From positions 1 through 64,000 of the forward strand of contig CACZGS010000012.1 of assembly GCA_902780785.1 (NCBI GenBank): DNA of 64,000 bases, written 5' to 3'. The notes beneath the pieces were generated by a model. The model saw nothing but the letters and a program-made list of their open reading frames with translations, had not been told where the DNA came from and did no database searches. Shown one piece after another: positions 7,726 to 16,862 of this stretch. The DNA comes from Oscillospiraceae bacterium. GTDB lineage: Bacteria; Bacillota; Clostridia; Saccharofermentanales; Saccharofermentanaceae. The number at the start of each line of letters is the position of its first letter. Position 1 is the stretch's first letter. The translations under genes and the position numbers were made by a program.

Positions 7726-8691
7726 TTATGTCCTCCTCTTAACGCTTATGAACTCATAAGCAACAAGCACTGCGAGCGGGATAACGAACCAGAAGTAAAC
7801 GTCGGCATAGCCGTACTCCGTTGTCTCTTCTGTTTCCGCGTCAAGAAGCTGCATGATCTTAGCCAGGTTCTCATCAAGGTCTTCTGACTCATCCATGTGA
7901 ATGTATTCAAGGCCGAGATCGAGTGATAAGGACTTGAGGTTCTTAATGTCGATCTTGGAGACTGCAGGCTTATAAGGGTAATCTCTCTTGTCCTCAACGA
8001 GAACGGTCTCATTGTGGAGCTCGTCGAAATAGTGCATCTGGCCGCCCTTTTCAGTGCCGTAGCCCATGATGGCGCCGCCTTCGATGCCGTCTGCGATATC
8101 GGAGAAATTATCGAGTCTGTGGTCGTCGGTATTTTCGCCGTCTGTAAGGAAGAATACGACAACGTGGCCGTCGTTCAAGAGCTTCGCGTCGTTGATCATC
8201 TGGCCGAGAAGATTCTTGCAGCAGTTGATGTTAGTACCTGTTGCGTGATAGTCGACGAGAGGATAGATCGCATCAACGGAATCCTTGATGTACTTGCTGT
8301 CGTCCGTGAACGGGCAGATAAGGTTCGCATCGTTGTTGAAGTCGATGATGCAGAACTTCGCGCCGACCAGGTTCTTCGTGATGTATTCGATATCGGCCTT
8401 CGCAGCATCCATACGGGTGTTCTTGCCGTCTTCGCCGTCGTAGTCTTCGGCCATCATGGAGAGTGTGTCGTCGAGAACGATGATGCAGTAGCAGTTGAGC
8501 TTCTGTCTTATTACCTTGATCTCGTCAGAGATGTACATCGGTCTTAAGTTGATCGCGAAAAGAAGGATGACTATGAGCACCTGACGGACGTAAGGCATTA
8601 CGCCCTTCCTCTTGATCGCGAGGAGCGCTACACAGATTATTGCCATCAGCCAGATGGGGATTATCGGATTGAATGTAATATTACTGCCCAT
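7726..8691 (-). CDS. BatB-like vWA domain membrane protein
   Basis: Von Willebrand factor A domain between two N-terminal helices (about 13-25, 32-50) and one C-terminal helix (about 298-315). The MIDAS begins IIVLDDTLSMM, a variant of DxSxS, with TGTN and LTDGEN completing the metal site. It lies three bases from the TPR gene and four from the other vWA gene, the standard Bat order. The family is thought to assemble membrane complexes with the MoxR ATPase; in Bacteroides it is tied to aerotolerance, in Clostridia the role is unknown. Confidence 0.85.
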   Translation of the reverse strand: MGSNITFNPIIPIWLMAIICVALLAIKRKGVMPYVRQVLIVILLFAINLRPMYISDEIKVIRQKLNCYCIIVLDDTLSMMAEDYDGEDGKNTRMDAAKADIEYITKNLVGAKFCIIDFNNDANLICPFTDDSKYIKDSVDAIYPLVDYHATGTNINCCKNLLGQMINDAKLLNDGHVVVFFLTDGENTDDHRLDNFSDIADGIEGGAIMGYGTEKGGQMHYFDELHNETVLVEDKRDYPYKPAVSKIDIKNLKSLSLDLGLEYIHMDESEDLDENLAKIMQLLDAETEETTEYGYADVYFWFVIPLAVLVAYEFISVKRRT

Positions 8692-8695
8692 CTGA

Positions 8696-9742
8696 TCACA
8701 CTTTCAAAATGAATGCACACAGGAGCATGAGGGATATCGAGAGCAGCAAGAGCCTGAACGTTGCTTCAGGGATCTCGTTCTCGATGATCTCATACTGGGT
8801 GTCATCCAATGTTGCCATTTGTTTTCTCAAGTTAGCAACGATGTCTTCTACAACGTCACTGTCTTCGCCATACCAGAAGGTACCGCCGGTGCTCTCGACA
8901 GTCTCCTTCATCATCTTGCGGTCTTCATCTCTCATCATCTCAGTTCCGATGCCGAATACCGTGATGCCTCTTTCCTTAGCCCATTCGCCTGCTTCAGGGA
9001 GAGTTACGATCTCTTCCTCACCATCCTTGATCGCGATGTCATTATCGCTCGTAAAGATGATGATCCTCGTACGGTCGGGCTTCTCCTCAACGTCATAGAA
9101 ATCGAGTACGGCGCCTGCGAGGCCTTCGCCGATGATGGATGAACCTCTCTCAGGCCAGCCTACGAGCGTACCGTTCTCAAGATAAGCCCTTGCTTCCGCA
9201 TAGTTCGGAGGCGGGATGAGACGGCCGTTATCGACGTCCAGTCTTATGGAGAGGAAGTCCTTGAGCTTCTCGAGCTCACGGATAATGTACTGATAGTCGT
9301 TTGTAAGTGGGCAGAGCATGCATGGTGACGTGTTGAAGATAACGATGCCGAACCGCTCGCCGTTTAATTCCTTAACTACTTCCTCGAGCTTGTCGATGAG
9401 TGTCGCATTGAGGTTATCTACAGAGCTCGAAATGTCCAGGCAGAGAATGATGTCCCTGTTGTAGTTTGCGAGCTGCTTTGATTCTGTCTTGAACGGGCGC
9501 GCCATCAGGAAGCCTGAAAGGACGATGCTCGTGATGATGAGGAAGATCAGGACATACTTCAGGATGTTGTACCAGATGAGTCTCGTCTTGAAGACAGAAT
9601 GCTTTCTCAAGATCTCAGGCAGGTATGCCTTCTTACCGCCGTTGTATTTCTTCTTCATTCCGAATGTGATGAAGACGGTGATAAGGCAGACAAGTGCAAC
9701 GCCTGCGCAGATAAATAAAGCTATAGGACTCTTTAATTCCAT
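8696..9742 (-). CDS. BatA-like vWA domain membrane protein
   Basis: vWA protein with an N-terminal helix (about 8-28), a second helix near 60-85, and a final helix at the C-terminus. The MIDAS is DIILCLDISSSVDN (Asp-x-Ser-x-Ser), with metal-site partners in the following strands (IIFTSDND). Its 5' end overlaps the preceding small membrane gene by 10 bp, showing translational coupling. Second of two adjacent, diverged vWA paralogues. Confidence 0.88.
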   Translation of the reverse strand: MELKSPIALFICAGVALVCLITVFITFGMKKKYNGGKKAYLPEILRKHSVFKTRLIWYNILKYVLIFLIITSIVLSGFLMARPFKTESKQLANYNRDIILCLDISSSVDNLNATLIDKLEEVVKELNGERFGIVIFNTSPCMLCPLTNDYQYIIRELEKLKDFLSIRLDVDNGRLIPPPNYAEARAYLENGTLVGWPERGSSIIGEGLAGAVLDFYDVEEKPDRTRIIIFTSDNDIAIKDGEEEIVTLPEAGEWAKERGITVFGIGTEMMRDEDRKMMKETVESTGGTFWYGEDSDVVEDIVANLRKQMATLDDTQYEIIENEIPEATFRLLLLSISLMLLCAFILKV

Positions 9743-10224
9743 TCTGCCACCAGTCTCCTTGTCTTCTCCAAAGACGCCTTTACGTCACCTTCAGAAATTT
9801 GATCGAACTCCGGCTGATAGTATTCGCCGATGAGCTTTGCAAGGCCCTTATACTCGGTCCTGCTGATCTCGGCAAGCGTAAACTTATCAACCTCGGTTCC
9901 CGTTGCTTTATAAACAAATTCTCTTACCACTTTACTCATGCCCTCATAAGCAGGCCTGATCTTCGTGGTGTCTTCGTTGTATTTGATCTCGATCTTATTG
10001 ATCTTCTCCATGTATTCTGCCTTAAGTCTTGCAAGGTCAGGCTTAACGAATACAGGCTTCGGCGCTTCTACTACGGGCTTCTCCTTCTTCTGTACATCCT
10101 TTAAGAGGTTGTACAAGAACATGAGAATGATACCCACGGTGAGCGCTGCAAGAAAGGCTGCCGTAATGATTATCGGAAGCTGTGAGAAATCAAATAATCT
10201 TCTGAAATTTACCGTCGTTGGCAT
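9733..10224 (-). CDS. small membrane protein of the Bat-type operon
   Basis: A 163-residue protein with one N-terminal membrane helix (about 17-40), a Lys/Pro-rich linker and a helical C-terminal domain (about 65-163). It occupies the DUF4381-like slot often seen between DUF58 and vWA genes in MoxR operons; the match is positional and by architecture only. It begins three bases after the DUF58 gene and overlaps the next vWA gene by 10 bp. Confidence 0.7.
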   Translation of the reverse strand: MPTTVNFRRLFDFSQLPIIITAAFLAALTVGIILMFLYNLLKDVQKKEKPVVEAPKPVFVKPDLARLKAEYMEKINKIEIKYNEDTTKIRPAYEGMSKVVREFVYKATGTEVDKFTLAEISRTEYKGLAKLIGEYYQPEFDQISEGDVKASLEKTRRLVAEWN

Positions 10225-10227
10225 AAC

Positions 10228-11109
10228 TCAGTTCACCGTCTTATTCTTCTCTAAGAGTTCCGCGATCTTGCCGTCGACCCTGTTCTGTGTATCGACTTCG
10301 ACCCACGGAATTCCGTATCTGTTAAGTTTTGCAGTTGCCTGCTTCTCCATCTCCAGCTGGATCTTCTTCTGCTCCCTCTGGATAGCCTTGCTCTGCGAAA
10401 TGAACGGCGGGATGTACCCTGCGTCGTCGACATTATAGACTTTCTTGCCGAAAATATCCGCATCGCTGACATTTATGAGGAGCACGTCATGTACCATCGT
10501 GATCTGGCCCAGGAGGTTATCCTGAAGGTTTAAGATACCCTCAGTATCCGTTACCATTACGACGATCATGCGCCTCTTGATGTTGTGCATGATGTATCTG
10601 AGGATGCCGTTGAGATCGGACTTATTGGTAGGTGTCAGGCATTTCGCGTAACCCTCCAAAAGGAACTCGAGATTTAAGAATCCCGTCTTAAAGGGCGATC
10701 TCTCCATCTTCTCGTCGTGATAGTAAAGACCTGATACATAGTCGCCGTTGTCGGTAACCATGTAAGCTAATGTGCCGCCCGCCATGAGGGCAACCTCGCC
10801 CTTCTCTTCGCCTGCTTTGGTCTCGGCGAGCATTCTCCTGTTGGCATCCATGACCAGCATGATGTTGTGTCTCTTCTCGGCTATGTACTGCCTGATGAGG
10901 ACCTTCTGCGACCTTGATGTCGCCTTCCAGTCGATATCCTTGATATCATCTCCGGGCACGTACTCACGGAGCTCATCGAAATTCATACTCCTACCCTTGT
11001 AGATAGAATTGTATGAACCGTCGAGAACCCTGCTCGTAGCCTTGTCCGTGGCTATCGTCTTATAACGCTTAAGCCCGAACTTAATCTTTGAGACGTAGTC
11101 TAGATTCAT
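10228..11109 (-). CDS. DUF58 protein
   Basis: A 293-residue DUF58 protein, degenerate vWA-like family. The diagnostic block FDELREYVPGDDIKDIDWKA, followed by SRSQKVLIRQYIAEK, is near residues 44-75, and the vWA-like strand IMLVMDANRRM comes after. Its start overlaps the MoxR stop by four bases (ATGA), the usual MoxR-DUF58 pairing. Unlike many DUF58 proteins it has no membrane helices, so is probably cytosolic and works with MoxR. Confidence 0.92.
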   Translation of the reverse strand: MNLDYVSKIKFGLKRYKTIATDKATSRVLDGSYNSIYKGRSMNFDELREYVPGDDIKDIDWKATSRSQKVLIRQYIAEKRHNIMLVMDANRRMLAETKAGEEKGEVALMAGGTLAYMVTDNGDYVSGLYYHDEKMERSPFKTGFLNLEFLLEGYAKCLTPTNKSDLNGILRYIMHNIKRRMIVVMVTDTEGILNLQDNLLGQITMVHDVLLINVSDADIFGKKVYNVDDAGYIPPFISQSKAIQREQKKIQLEMEKQATAKLNRYGIPWVEVDTQNRVDGKIAELLEKNKTVN

Positions 11110-12101
11110 GGAGTAACGATTGCTCCGACAATTGCATCAATGATCTGTTCTTCCTTGATTCCGTCTGCGATGGCAGCGAAATTAAGCATGATCCTGTGAC
11201 GCATTACTTCGTGGCGCATTGCCTTAACGTCGTCAGGTGTAACATATGCTCTGCCCTGGATGAGAGCTACTGCCTTGGAGACTTCCATGAACGCGATGGC
11301 TGCACGTGTGGAAGAACCCATTGCAACGTAGTCTGCAAGGTTGGCAGAGATGTATCTCTTAGGATCTCTTGTAGCCTGAACGATATCAACGATATACTTC
11401 TTGATCGCAGGTGAGATATAGACTCTCTTGCAGAGATCCTGCAGGAACTCGATGTCTTCAATGGTTACAACGGAACCGGAAGCGGTGAATACGTCACCCT
11501 CGATCCTGTTCAGGATCTCGACTTCTTCATTTACGTTAGGATATGTGATTACTTCCTTAAGAAGGAATCTGTCCTGCTGAGCCTCGGAAAGCTCGTAAGT
11601 ACCTTCCTGCTCGATAGGGTTCTGTGTGGCGATAACGATGAATACCGGCGGGAGCTTATATGTCTGGCCGCCGATGCTGATGGATCTCTCCTGCATCGCT
11701 TCGAGCATCGCGGACTGGGTCTTTGCGGACGAACGGTTGATCTCGTCGAGCAACAGGAAGTTCGCGTAAACAGGTCCGATCTTTGTCTCGAACGTATTAT
11801 TTGTCATGTTGAACGTCTGCGTACCGATGATGTCGGAAGGCAGAAGGTCCGGAGTACACTGAACTCTCGAGAAAGATCCGCCTACAGCTTCAGTCATGAC
11901 CTTAGCGGCAGTGGTCTTTGCGAGACCCGGCACGGACTCAAGGAGAACGTGACCATTGGCGATCATGGAAACGAGGAGTGATACTCCGAGCTGTGACTGA
12001 CCTACGATCTTGGAATTGTAGTAAGTCCTGATTTTGTTGATGATGGCACCTGATCTGGCAAGCTCATCAACATTGATGTTCATTACGAGTTGTTCAGCCA
12101 T
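11106..12101 (-). CDS. MoxR-family AAA ATPase
   Basis: AAA+ ATPase of 331 residues, first gene of the Bat-type operon. Walker A is PGLAKTTAAK near 60-69, Walker B is LLLDEINRSSAKTQ, sensor 1 is IATQNPIEQEGTYEL, and the arginine-finger region is EAQQDRFL. SD GAGAGG lies five bases before ATG 12101. MoxR enzymes are chaperone-like and are thought to remodel or load metal into vWA partners, two of which are encoded downstream. Confidence 0.94.
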   Translation of the reverse strand: MAEQLVMNINVDELARSGAIINKIRTYYNSKIVGQSQLGVSLLVSMIANGHVLLESVPGLAKTTAAKVMTEAVGGSFSRVQCTPDLLPSDIIGTQTFNMTNNTFETKIGPVYANFLLLDEINRSSAKTQSAMLEAMQERSISIGGQTYKLPPVFIVIATQNPIEQEGTYELSEAQQDRFLLKEVITYPNVNEEVEILNRIEGDVFTASGSVVTIEDIEFLQDLCKRVYISPAIKKYIVDIVQATRDPKRYISANLADYVAMGSSTRAAIAFMEVSKAVALIQGRAYVTPDDVKAMRHEVMRHRIMLNFAAIADGIKEEQIIDAIVGAIVTP

Positions 12102-12424
12102 AAAAACCTCTCATTTTCTGCACGTTTTCTTGTACGGTGGAACCCAAAACTGCCCTCCGCCAAACTACAGCGGTTTGCAGCAACTTCCGGCATTTTGTGT
12201 CCCTTACGCACTATACCGTAAAAATATTTTGACTTGCTTATTATACTATCTAAACTGCGTTTTTCTATAAATTTTCTATGAATACTACATTTTTGCGCCT
12301 TTTTATGATCCTTCCTGCCCTTATTCCGCGAGCTTGTCCGGTCCCTTTTCCGCATAGATATATCCCATACAAAACCGGTTTTATAACTTATTTACAGATT
12401 ATGCCCGCGAAATGTTGCACGGCA
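12102..12424 (-). promoter_or_regulatory. moxR upstream region
   Basis: No gene is seen in this stretch. A minus-strand -10 TATAAT (plus 12240-12245) would give a leader of about 130 nt for moxR; the -35 is weak. A short frame opening in the leader has no SD and was not called. Confidence 0.5.
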
Positions 12425-12453
12425 CAAAAAACCGCCGCATGGGTTTGCGGCGG
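12425..12453 (-). terminator. terminator of the sugar ABC operon
   Basis: On the minus strand GCCGCCGC pairs with GCGGCGG around an 8-nt loop and is followed by T6. It lies 60 bp past the last permease stop. Confidence 0.85.
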
Positions 12454-12514
12454 CTGGAGGTAAAGTGCATTCCGGATATTCGGGTGACCGGAAAACATTA
12501 TTATGAAAAACAAG

Positions 12515-13864
12515 TTATGATTCTGTTGTAACTACGCTCTCTGCGGGAGCTTCAGCGAGTTCCTCGTCTACTGCGTCATTCAGAGCCTTCTCGATCTCTG
12601 CCTGTGCCTTAGCGATCTCGTCTTCAGGTTCAGAAGCCGTTTCCTTCTTGGTCGGCTTTGCAGCAGGCTTAGCCTTTGTCTGCTTGGACTTGATCTCGAA
12701 GACAACAGCTGCGAGGAGTACCAAGCCCTTAACGATCTTGATCCAGTTCTGGTCAACACCGATGAGCTGCATGCCCTGGTTGATGACACCGATAAGGGTA
12801 GCACCTACTACCATTCCGATGATCGTACCTGAACCGCCGTATGCGGAGACACCGCCGACGATACAAGCTGCGATAGCATCAAGCTCATATTCCTCACCGG
12901 CTGTAGAGTTTGCAGCCGAAGCTCTTACTGTAACGATCATGGCTGCGATAACAGTCAGGACTGCCATATTGAGGTAAGCGCAGAACATTACGAGCTTGTT
13001 ATTGATACCGGAAAGTCTTGCAGATTCTGCATTGCCGCCGACTGTCATGAAGTGACGTCCGATCGTTGTCTTCTCAGTAACGATACCGTAGAGAAGGAGT
13101 ATGCCGCCGATCCAGAGAACTACTACCGGGAATCCGCCGACGAATGAGAATTCGACAGTGAAGAACATGATAATAGCTGCAAGGAGAACGCACTTGAAAA
13201 TAGTGAATCCCATGGGATCAGCCTTATAGCCTTTAACGATCTTCTTTTTGCGTGAGAGGAGCGTGGTAAATACTACTGCAGCAGCTATGAGCACACCGAT
13301 GACAATGCAGGGGATGTTGATCTCGCCCCAGTCTGACTCGAAGAGGTATCCACCGAAGATCTTTTCGAGAGAATCAGGGAAGTTTGTAATAGCCGCATCA
13401 GCAGAAGCCTTTGTGAGGTACTGCGTACCGAGACCACGGAATGCCAGATAACCGGCAAGTGTTGCGATCCACGGAGGTATTCTTACGTAAGCGATAAGGA
13501 AGCCTAAGAGGGCGCCGTATGCGATACCTACACCGAAAGCGATCAGGATAACGACCGGAGTCGGCAGAGGTGTTGCAAAGATTCTGTTCTCGACCGAGAA
13601 CAAACCTACGATCGCACCTGCGAAGCAAACGAAGGAACCTACTGAAAGGTCGATGTTACCGCCGGTAAGCATGCACATCAGCATGCCGGCACCTAAGATG
13701 AATACGTAAGCGTAACGCTCGATAAGGGAAGTAACGATAGCCGGTTCAAGGATGTTTGTTCCCTTTATAGCGAATCCCAAAATTATGAATAAGATATAGA
13801 CTCCGAGAAGTACTAATGTCATTACATTCTTCTTGAGAACATTCTTCATGCTGAAATCGTTCAT
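12515..13864 (-). CDS. multiple-sugar ABC transporter permease (copy 2)
   Basis: Membrane subunit of the XylH/MglC/GguB permease family with about ten helices. The hallmark MLTGGNIDLSVGSF is near residues 63-76 and the late loop GGVSAYGGSGTI near 350. A 50-residue Lys/Glu/Ala-rich cytoplasmic tail (after 400) is not present in most members. It overlaps the preceding permease by four bases (ATGA) and is clearly its paralogue, aligning through the whole core. The pair could form a heterodimer with the single ATPase. Confidence 0.92.
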   Translation of the reverse strand: MNDFSMKNVLKKNVMTLVLLGVYILFIILGFAIKGTNILEPAIVTSLIERYAYVFILGAGMLMCMLTGGNIDLSVGSFVCFAGAIVGLFSVENRIFATPLPTPVVILIAFGVGIAYGALLGFLIAYVRIPPWIATLAGYLAFRGLGTQYLTKASADAAITNFPDSLEKIFGGYLFESDWGEINIPCIVIGVLIAAAVVFTTLLSRKKKIVKGYKADPMGFTIFKCVLLAAIIMFFTVEFSFVGGFPVVVLWIGGILLLYGIVTEKTTIGRHFMTVGGNAESARLSGINNKLVMFCAYLNMAVLTVIAAMIVTVRASAANSTAGEEYELDAIAACIVGGVSAYGGSGTIIGMVVGATLIGVINQGMQLIGVDQNWIKIVKGLVLLAAVVFEIKSKQTKAKPAAKPTKKETASEPEDEIAKAQAEIEKALNDAVDEELAEAPAESVVTTES

Positions 13865-15123
13865 GACTTAGCACCTCCTTCCTCAGTTGTTACGGCTTCT
13901 ACGGCCGTTTTCTTCTTTTTCTTTGCGCCCTTTCTCTTCATCTGCATAAGGATGTCGAAGAGAACTGCGAAGATAAGTACGATACCCTTAACAACCTTCT
14001 GGTAGTTAACAGGTGTAGCTGCGATGTTCATGCCCTGGTTGATAACACCCATCAGGGTAGCACCGATGATAACGCCGCCGATGGAACCCGTTCCGCCGTA
14101 TGCGGAAGCGCCGCCGATGAAGCAAGCTGCGATAGCGTCCATCTCAAATCCGACACCAACCGTAGGACCTGCTTTCTGGCCTCTTGCGATAACCAGGATG
14201 CTGGCGAAACCTGCGAGAACACCCATGAGTGTGTAAGCGCTGAACATAACCTTTCTGGTATCGATACCGGAAAGTCTTGTTGCCTTCTCGTTGCCGCCGA
14301 CAGCATAGAGGTTGCGGCCCAATGTTGTTTTCGTTGTGATATAAGCGAAAAGAGCAAGGATAAGAGCGATCCAGATGAATGCCGTAGGAATACCTCTGTA
14401 ACTTGCGAGCTTATATCCGAACCAGAGGATTACCAAAACGATAAGGACAGTCTTAATGATGACAACCAAGAAATTATCGACCTTGTAGCCGTTCTTTACG
14501 AGTCTTGCGCGATTGACAAAAGTATAGATAACCAGGCCGAGCGCAAGAAGGACAGTAAATACGACACAAGTCTTATTGAGGGCAACGCCTTCGAATGTTA
14601 ACTTCGGTCCGACGTTCCTAAAGAAATCCGGAACGTAGCAGGTATCACTTCCGCCAAATACGTTCATGAAATCCTTATTCTCAACGATAACGTCTTTACC
14701 CTTCAGGAAGATATTTGCAAGTCCTCTGAATGCGAGCATGCCGACGAGTGTTGCGATGAAAGGCGGAACCTTTACGTAAGCGATCCAGTAGCCGTGCCAG
14801 AGACCTACGAGAAGACCCATAACGAGCATTACTGCAACAGCAAGAGGCCACGGGAGGTTCTTATCCATGATGATGGCACCGACGCTGCCTGCTAAGCAGA
14901 CGACAGAACCTACTGAAAGGTCGATATTACCACCGGTTAAGATACAGAGGAGCATACCTGTACCGAGTACGAAAACGTATGCGTTCTGCGAGATCAGTCG
15001 GTCGATACTGTCAGGATTCAATGACTGACCGTTTGTGATGAAATAGAAACCTATAACTACCAATACCGTAGCGATAAGCATCATGTATTTTCTTAAGAAA
15101 TTAATAACTTTATTAGCGCCCAT
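13861..15123 (-). CDS. multiple-sugar ABC transporter permease (copy 1)
   Basis: XylH/MglC/GguB-family permease of 420 residues with about ten helices, hallmark ILTGGNIDLSVGSV and loop GGASAYGGTGSI. The Lys-rich tail after residue 395 is shorter than that of its paralogue downstream. It starts two bases after the ATPase gene. The family imports xylose, glucose, galactose or arabinose; the exact sugar cannot be deduced. Confidence 0.92.
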   Translation of the reverse strand: MGANKVINFLRKYMMLIATVLVVIGFYFITNGQSLNPDSIDRLISQNAYVFVLGTGMLLCILTGGNIDLSVGSVVCLAGSVGAIIMDKNLPWPLAVAVMLVMGLLVGLWHGYWIAYVKVPPFIATLVGMLAFRGLANIFLKGKDVIVENKDFMNVFGGSDTCYVPDFFRNVGPKLTFEGVALNKTCVVFTVLLALGLVIYTFVNRARLVKNGYKVDNFLVVIIKTVLIVLVILWFGYKLASYRGIPTAFIWIALILALFAYITTKTTLGRNLYAVGGNEKATRLSGIDTRKVMFSAYTLMGVLAGFASILVIARGQKAGPTVGVGFEMDAIAACFIGGASAYGGTGSIGGVIIGATLMGVINQGMNIAATPVNYQKVVKGIVLIFAVLFDILMQMKRKGAKKKKKTAVEAVTTEEGGAKS

Positions 15124-15125
15124 CG

Positions 15126-16715
15126 TTATGCCTCACTTCCTACGCTTTCAGCGTTAACTGCCTCAGCGTTCTCGGATTCGCCTCTTACACCAACGATGCA
15201 AGCCATGATGTTTTCCTGTGTAGCTTCGGAAGCTTTCATCTCACCTACGATCTTTGCCTGGTTCATGATATAGATCCTGTCGCTCATTCCGATAACTTCA
15301 GGAAGTTCTGAAGAGATCATGATGACGGACTTACCTGCCTTGGCAAGATCATTGATGATGCAGTAGATCTCATACTTCGCACCTACGTCGATACCTCTTG
15401 TAGGTTCGTCGAGAATGAGAACATCAGGATTAGCGAACATCCACTTTGCGAGGAGGACCTTCTGCTGGTTACCGCCGGAGAGATTGCCTACGAGCTGCTC
15501 GACAGAAGGTGTCTTCGTTCTGAGCTTCCTGACATATTCCTGGGCAACTTCAGTTTCCTTATCCTGATCGAGGAAGATTCCGCCTGTGCTGACGCCTTCG
15601 AGGTTGGCAAGTGTGGTATTCCTCAGGATCGAGTTGGACAGAACGAGTCCGTTGCCCTTACGGTCTTCGGTTACATAAGCAAGACCGGCTTTGATAGCCT
15701 GCTTGGGGCTCTTTAATACAGCGGGCTTTCCGCGGAGCCAGAGCTCTCCGGAAATACCGATACCGTAGGATCTTCCGAATACACTCATCGCAAGCTCTGT
15801 TCTGCCTGCGCCCATGAGGCCGTAGATACCTACAACTTCGCCTGCACGGACGTTGATCGATACATCGTCAACGACCTTACGCTCAGAGAACTCAGGGTGA
15901 TAGACAGTCCAGTTTTTGACTTCCATCATGACATCACCGATCTCAACGTCGTGACGCTTCGGGAAACGGTCAGTGATCTCACGGCCTACCATGCCCTTGA
16001 TGATCCTCGTCTCCGAGATATCATCTGTCTTTGAATCAAGTGTCTCGATCGTAGAACCGTCTCTTACGACCGTGATCTTATCTGCTACATATGAGACTTC
16101 GTTGAGCTTGTGGGAGATGATGATCATCGTCATTCCCTGCTCTCTCTGGAGCTTCTTCATGAGGTCAAGAAGTGCTCTTGAATCGGTCTCGTTAAGTGAT
16201 GAAGTAGGCTCGTCAAGAATAAGGAGTCTGGCATTCTTAGCCAAAGCCTTTGCGATCTCTACGAGCTGCTGCTTACCTGTACCTATATCTTTAATAAGTG
16301 TTTTCGAGGAATCAGTAAGACCTACCATCTCAAGATATTTATCTGCTTCCGCATAGGTCTTGTTCCAGTCGATACACCATTTGCTTCCCTGTTCATTACC
16401 GAGGAACATATTCTCGCCGATGGTCAGATAAGGGACCAATGCGAGTTCCTGGTGGATGATAACGATTCCCTTTTTCTCGGAATCTTTGATCTTATGAAAT
16501 TTGCACACTTCACCGTCGTAAACTATGTCGCCTTCATAGGTGCCAAACGGATAAATACCGCTGAGAACGTTCATCAATGTCGATTTACCGGCACCGTTCT
16601 CGCCGACCAGCGCGTGGATCTCGCCCTCTTCAACCTTAAGGTTGACGTTGTCGAGAGCCTTAACGCCCGGAAAAGTTTTGGTTATGCTTTTCATTTCAAG
16701 CAAAACTTTTGCCAT
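15126..16715 (-). CDS. multiple-sugar ABC transporter ATP-binding protein
   Basis: Duplicated ABC ATPase of the MglA/XylG/GguA type, 529 residues. The first half has Walker [10 protein letters not shown], signature-like [14 protein letters not shown] and Walker [12 protein letters not shown]. The second half has a degenerate Walker [11 protein letters not shown], intact [14 protein letters not shown] and [11 protein letters not shown], the standard asymmetry of this class. SD AGAGGCG precedes ATG 16715. The upstream binding-protein gene is 147 bp away, with a stable hairpin between. Confidence 0.95.
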   Translation of the reverse strand: MAKVLLEMKSITKTFPGVKALDNVNLKVEEGEIHALVGENGAGKSTLMNVLSGIYPFGTYEGDIVYDGEVCKFHKIKDSEKKGIVIIHQELALVPYLTIGENMFLGNEQGSKWCIDWNKTYAEADKYLEMVGLTDSSKTLIKDIGTGKQQLVEIAKALAKNARLLILDEPTSSLNETDSRALLDLMKKLQREQGMTMIIISHKLNEVSYVADKITVVRDGSTIETLDSKTDDISETRIIKGMVGREITDRFPKRHDVEIGDVMMEVKNWTVYHPEFSERKVVDDVSINVRAGEVVGIYGLMGAGRTELAMSVFGRSYGIGISGELWLRGKPAVLKSPKQAIKAGLAYVTEDRKGNGLVLSNSILRNTTLANLEGVSTGGIFLDQDKETEVAQEYVRKLRTKTPSVEQLVGNLSGGNQQKVLLAKWMFANPDVLILDEPTRGIDVGAKYEIYCIINDLAKAGKSVIMISSELPEVIGMSDRIYIMNQAKIVGEMKASEATQENIMACIVGVRGESENAEAVNAESVGSEA

Positions 16716-16818
16716 GTGTCGCCTCTTTCGCTAGTAATAATATTTTTTGTTTCTTTGTTTCTTGAGTTTGTTTGTAGAAATGCGTTTTGTTCAAAGAAAA
16801 GGTCTTGCCCCCAATATA

Positions 16819-16840
16819 CAGGCGGGGTTTCCCCCGCCTG
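16819..16840 (-). other. GAAA-tetraloop hairpin between binding-protein and ATPase genes
   Basis: On the minus-strand RNA CAGGCGGGG and CCCCGCCTG form a 9-bp GC-rich stem closed by GAAA. No T-run follows, so read-through is likely. Such hairpins protect the 3' end of an abundant binding-protein message and lower expression of the membrane genes after it. Confidence 0.6.
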
Positions 16841-16862
16841 CATAGGGCATAAGACTGTTTAA

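Noticed and set aside
12083..12220. Small minus-strand frame in the moxR leader
   Set aside because: No SD, no family resemblance, overlaps the moxR SD.
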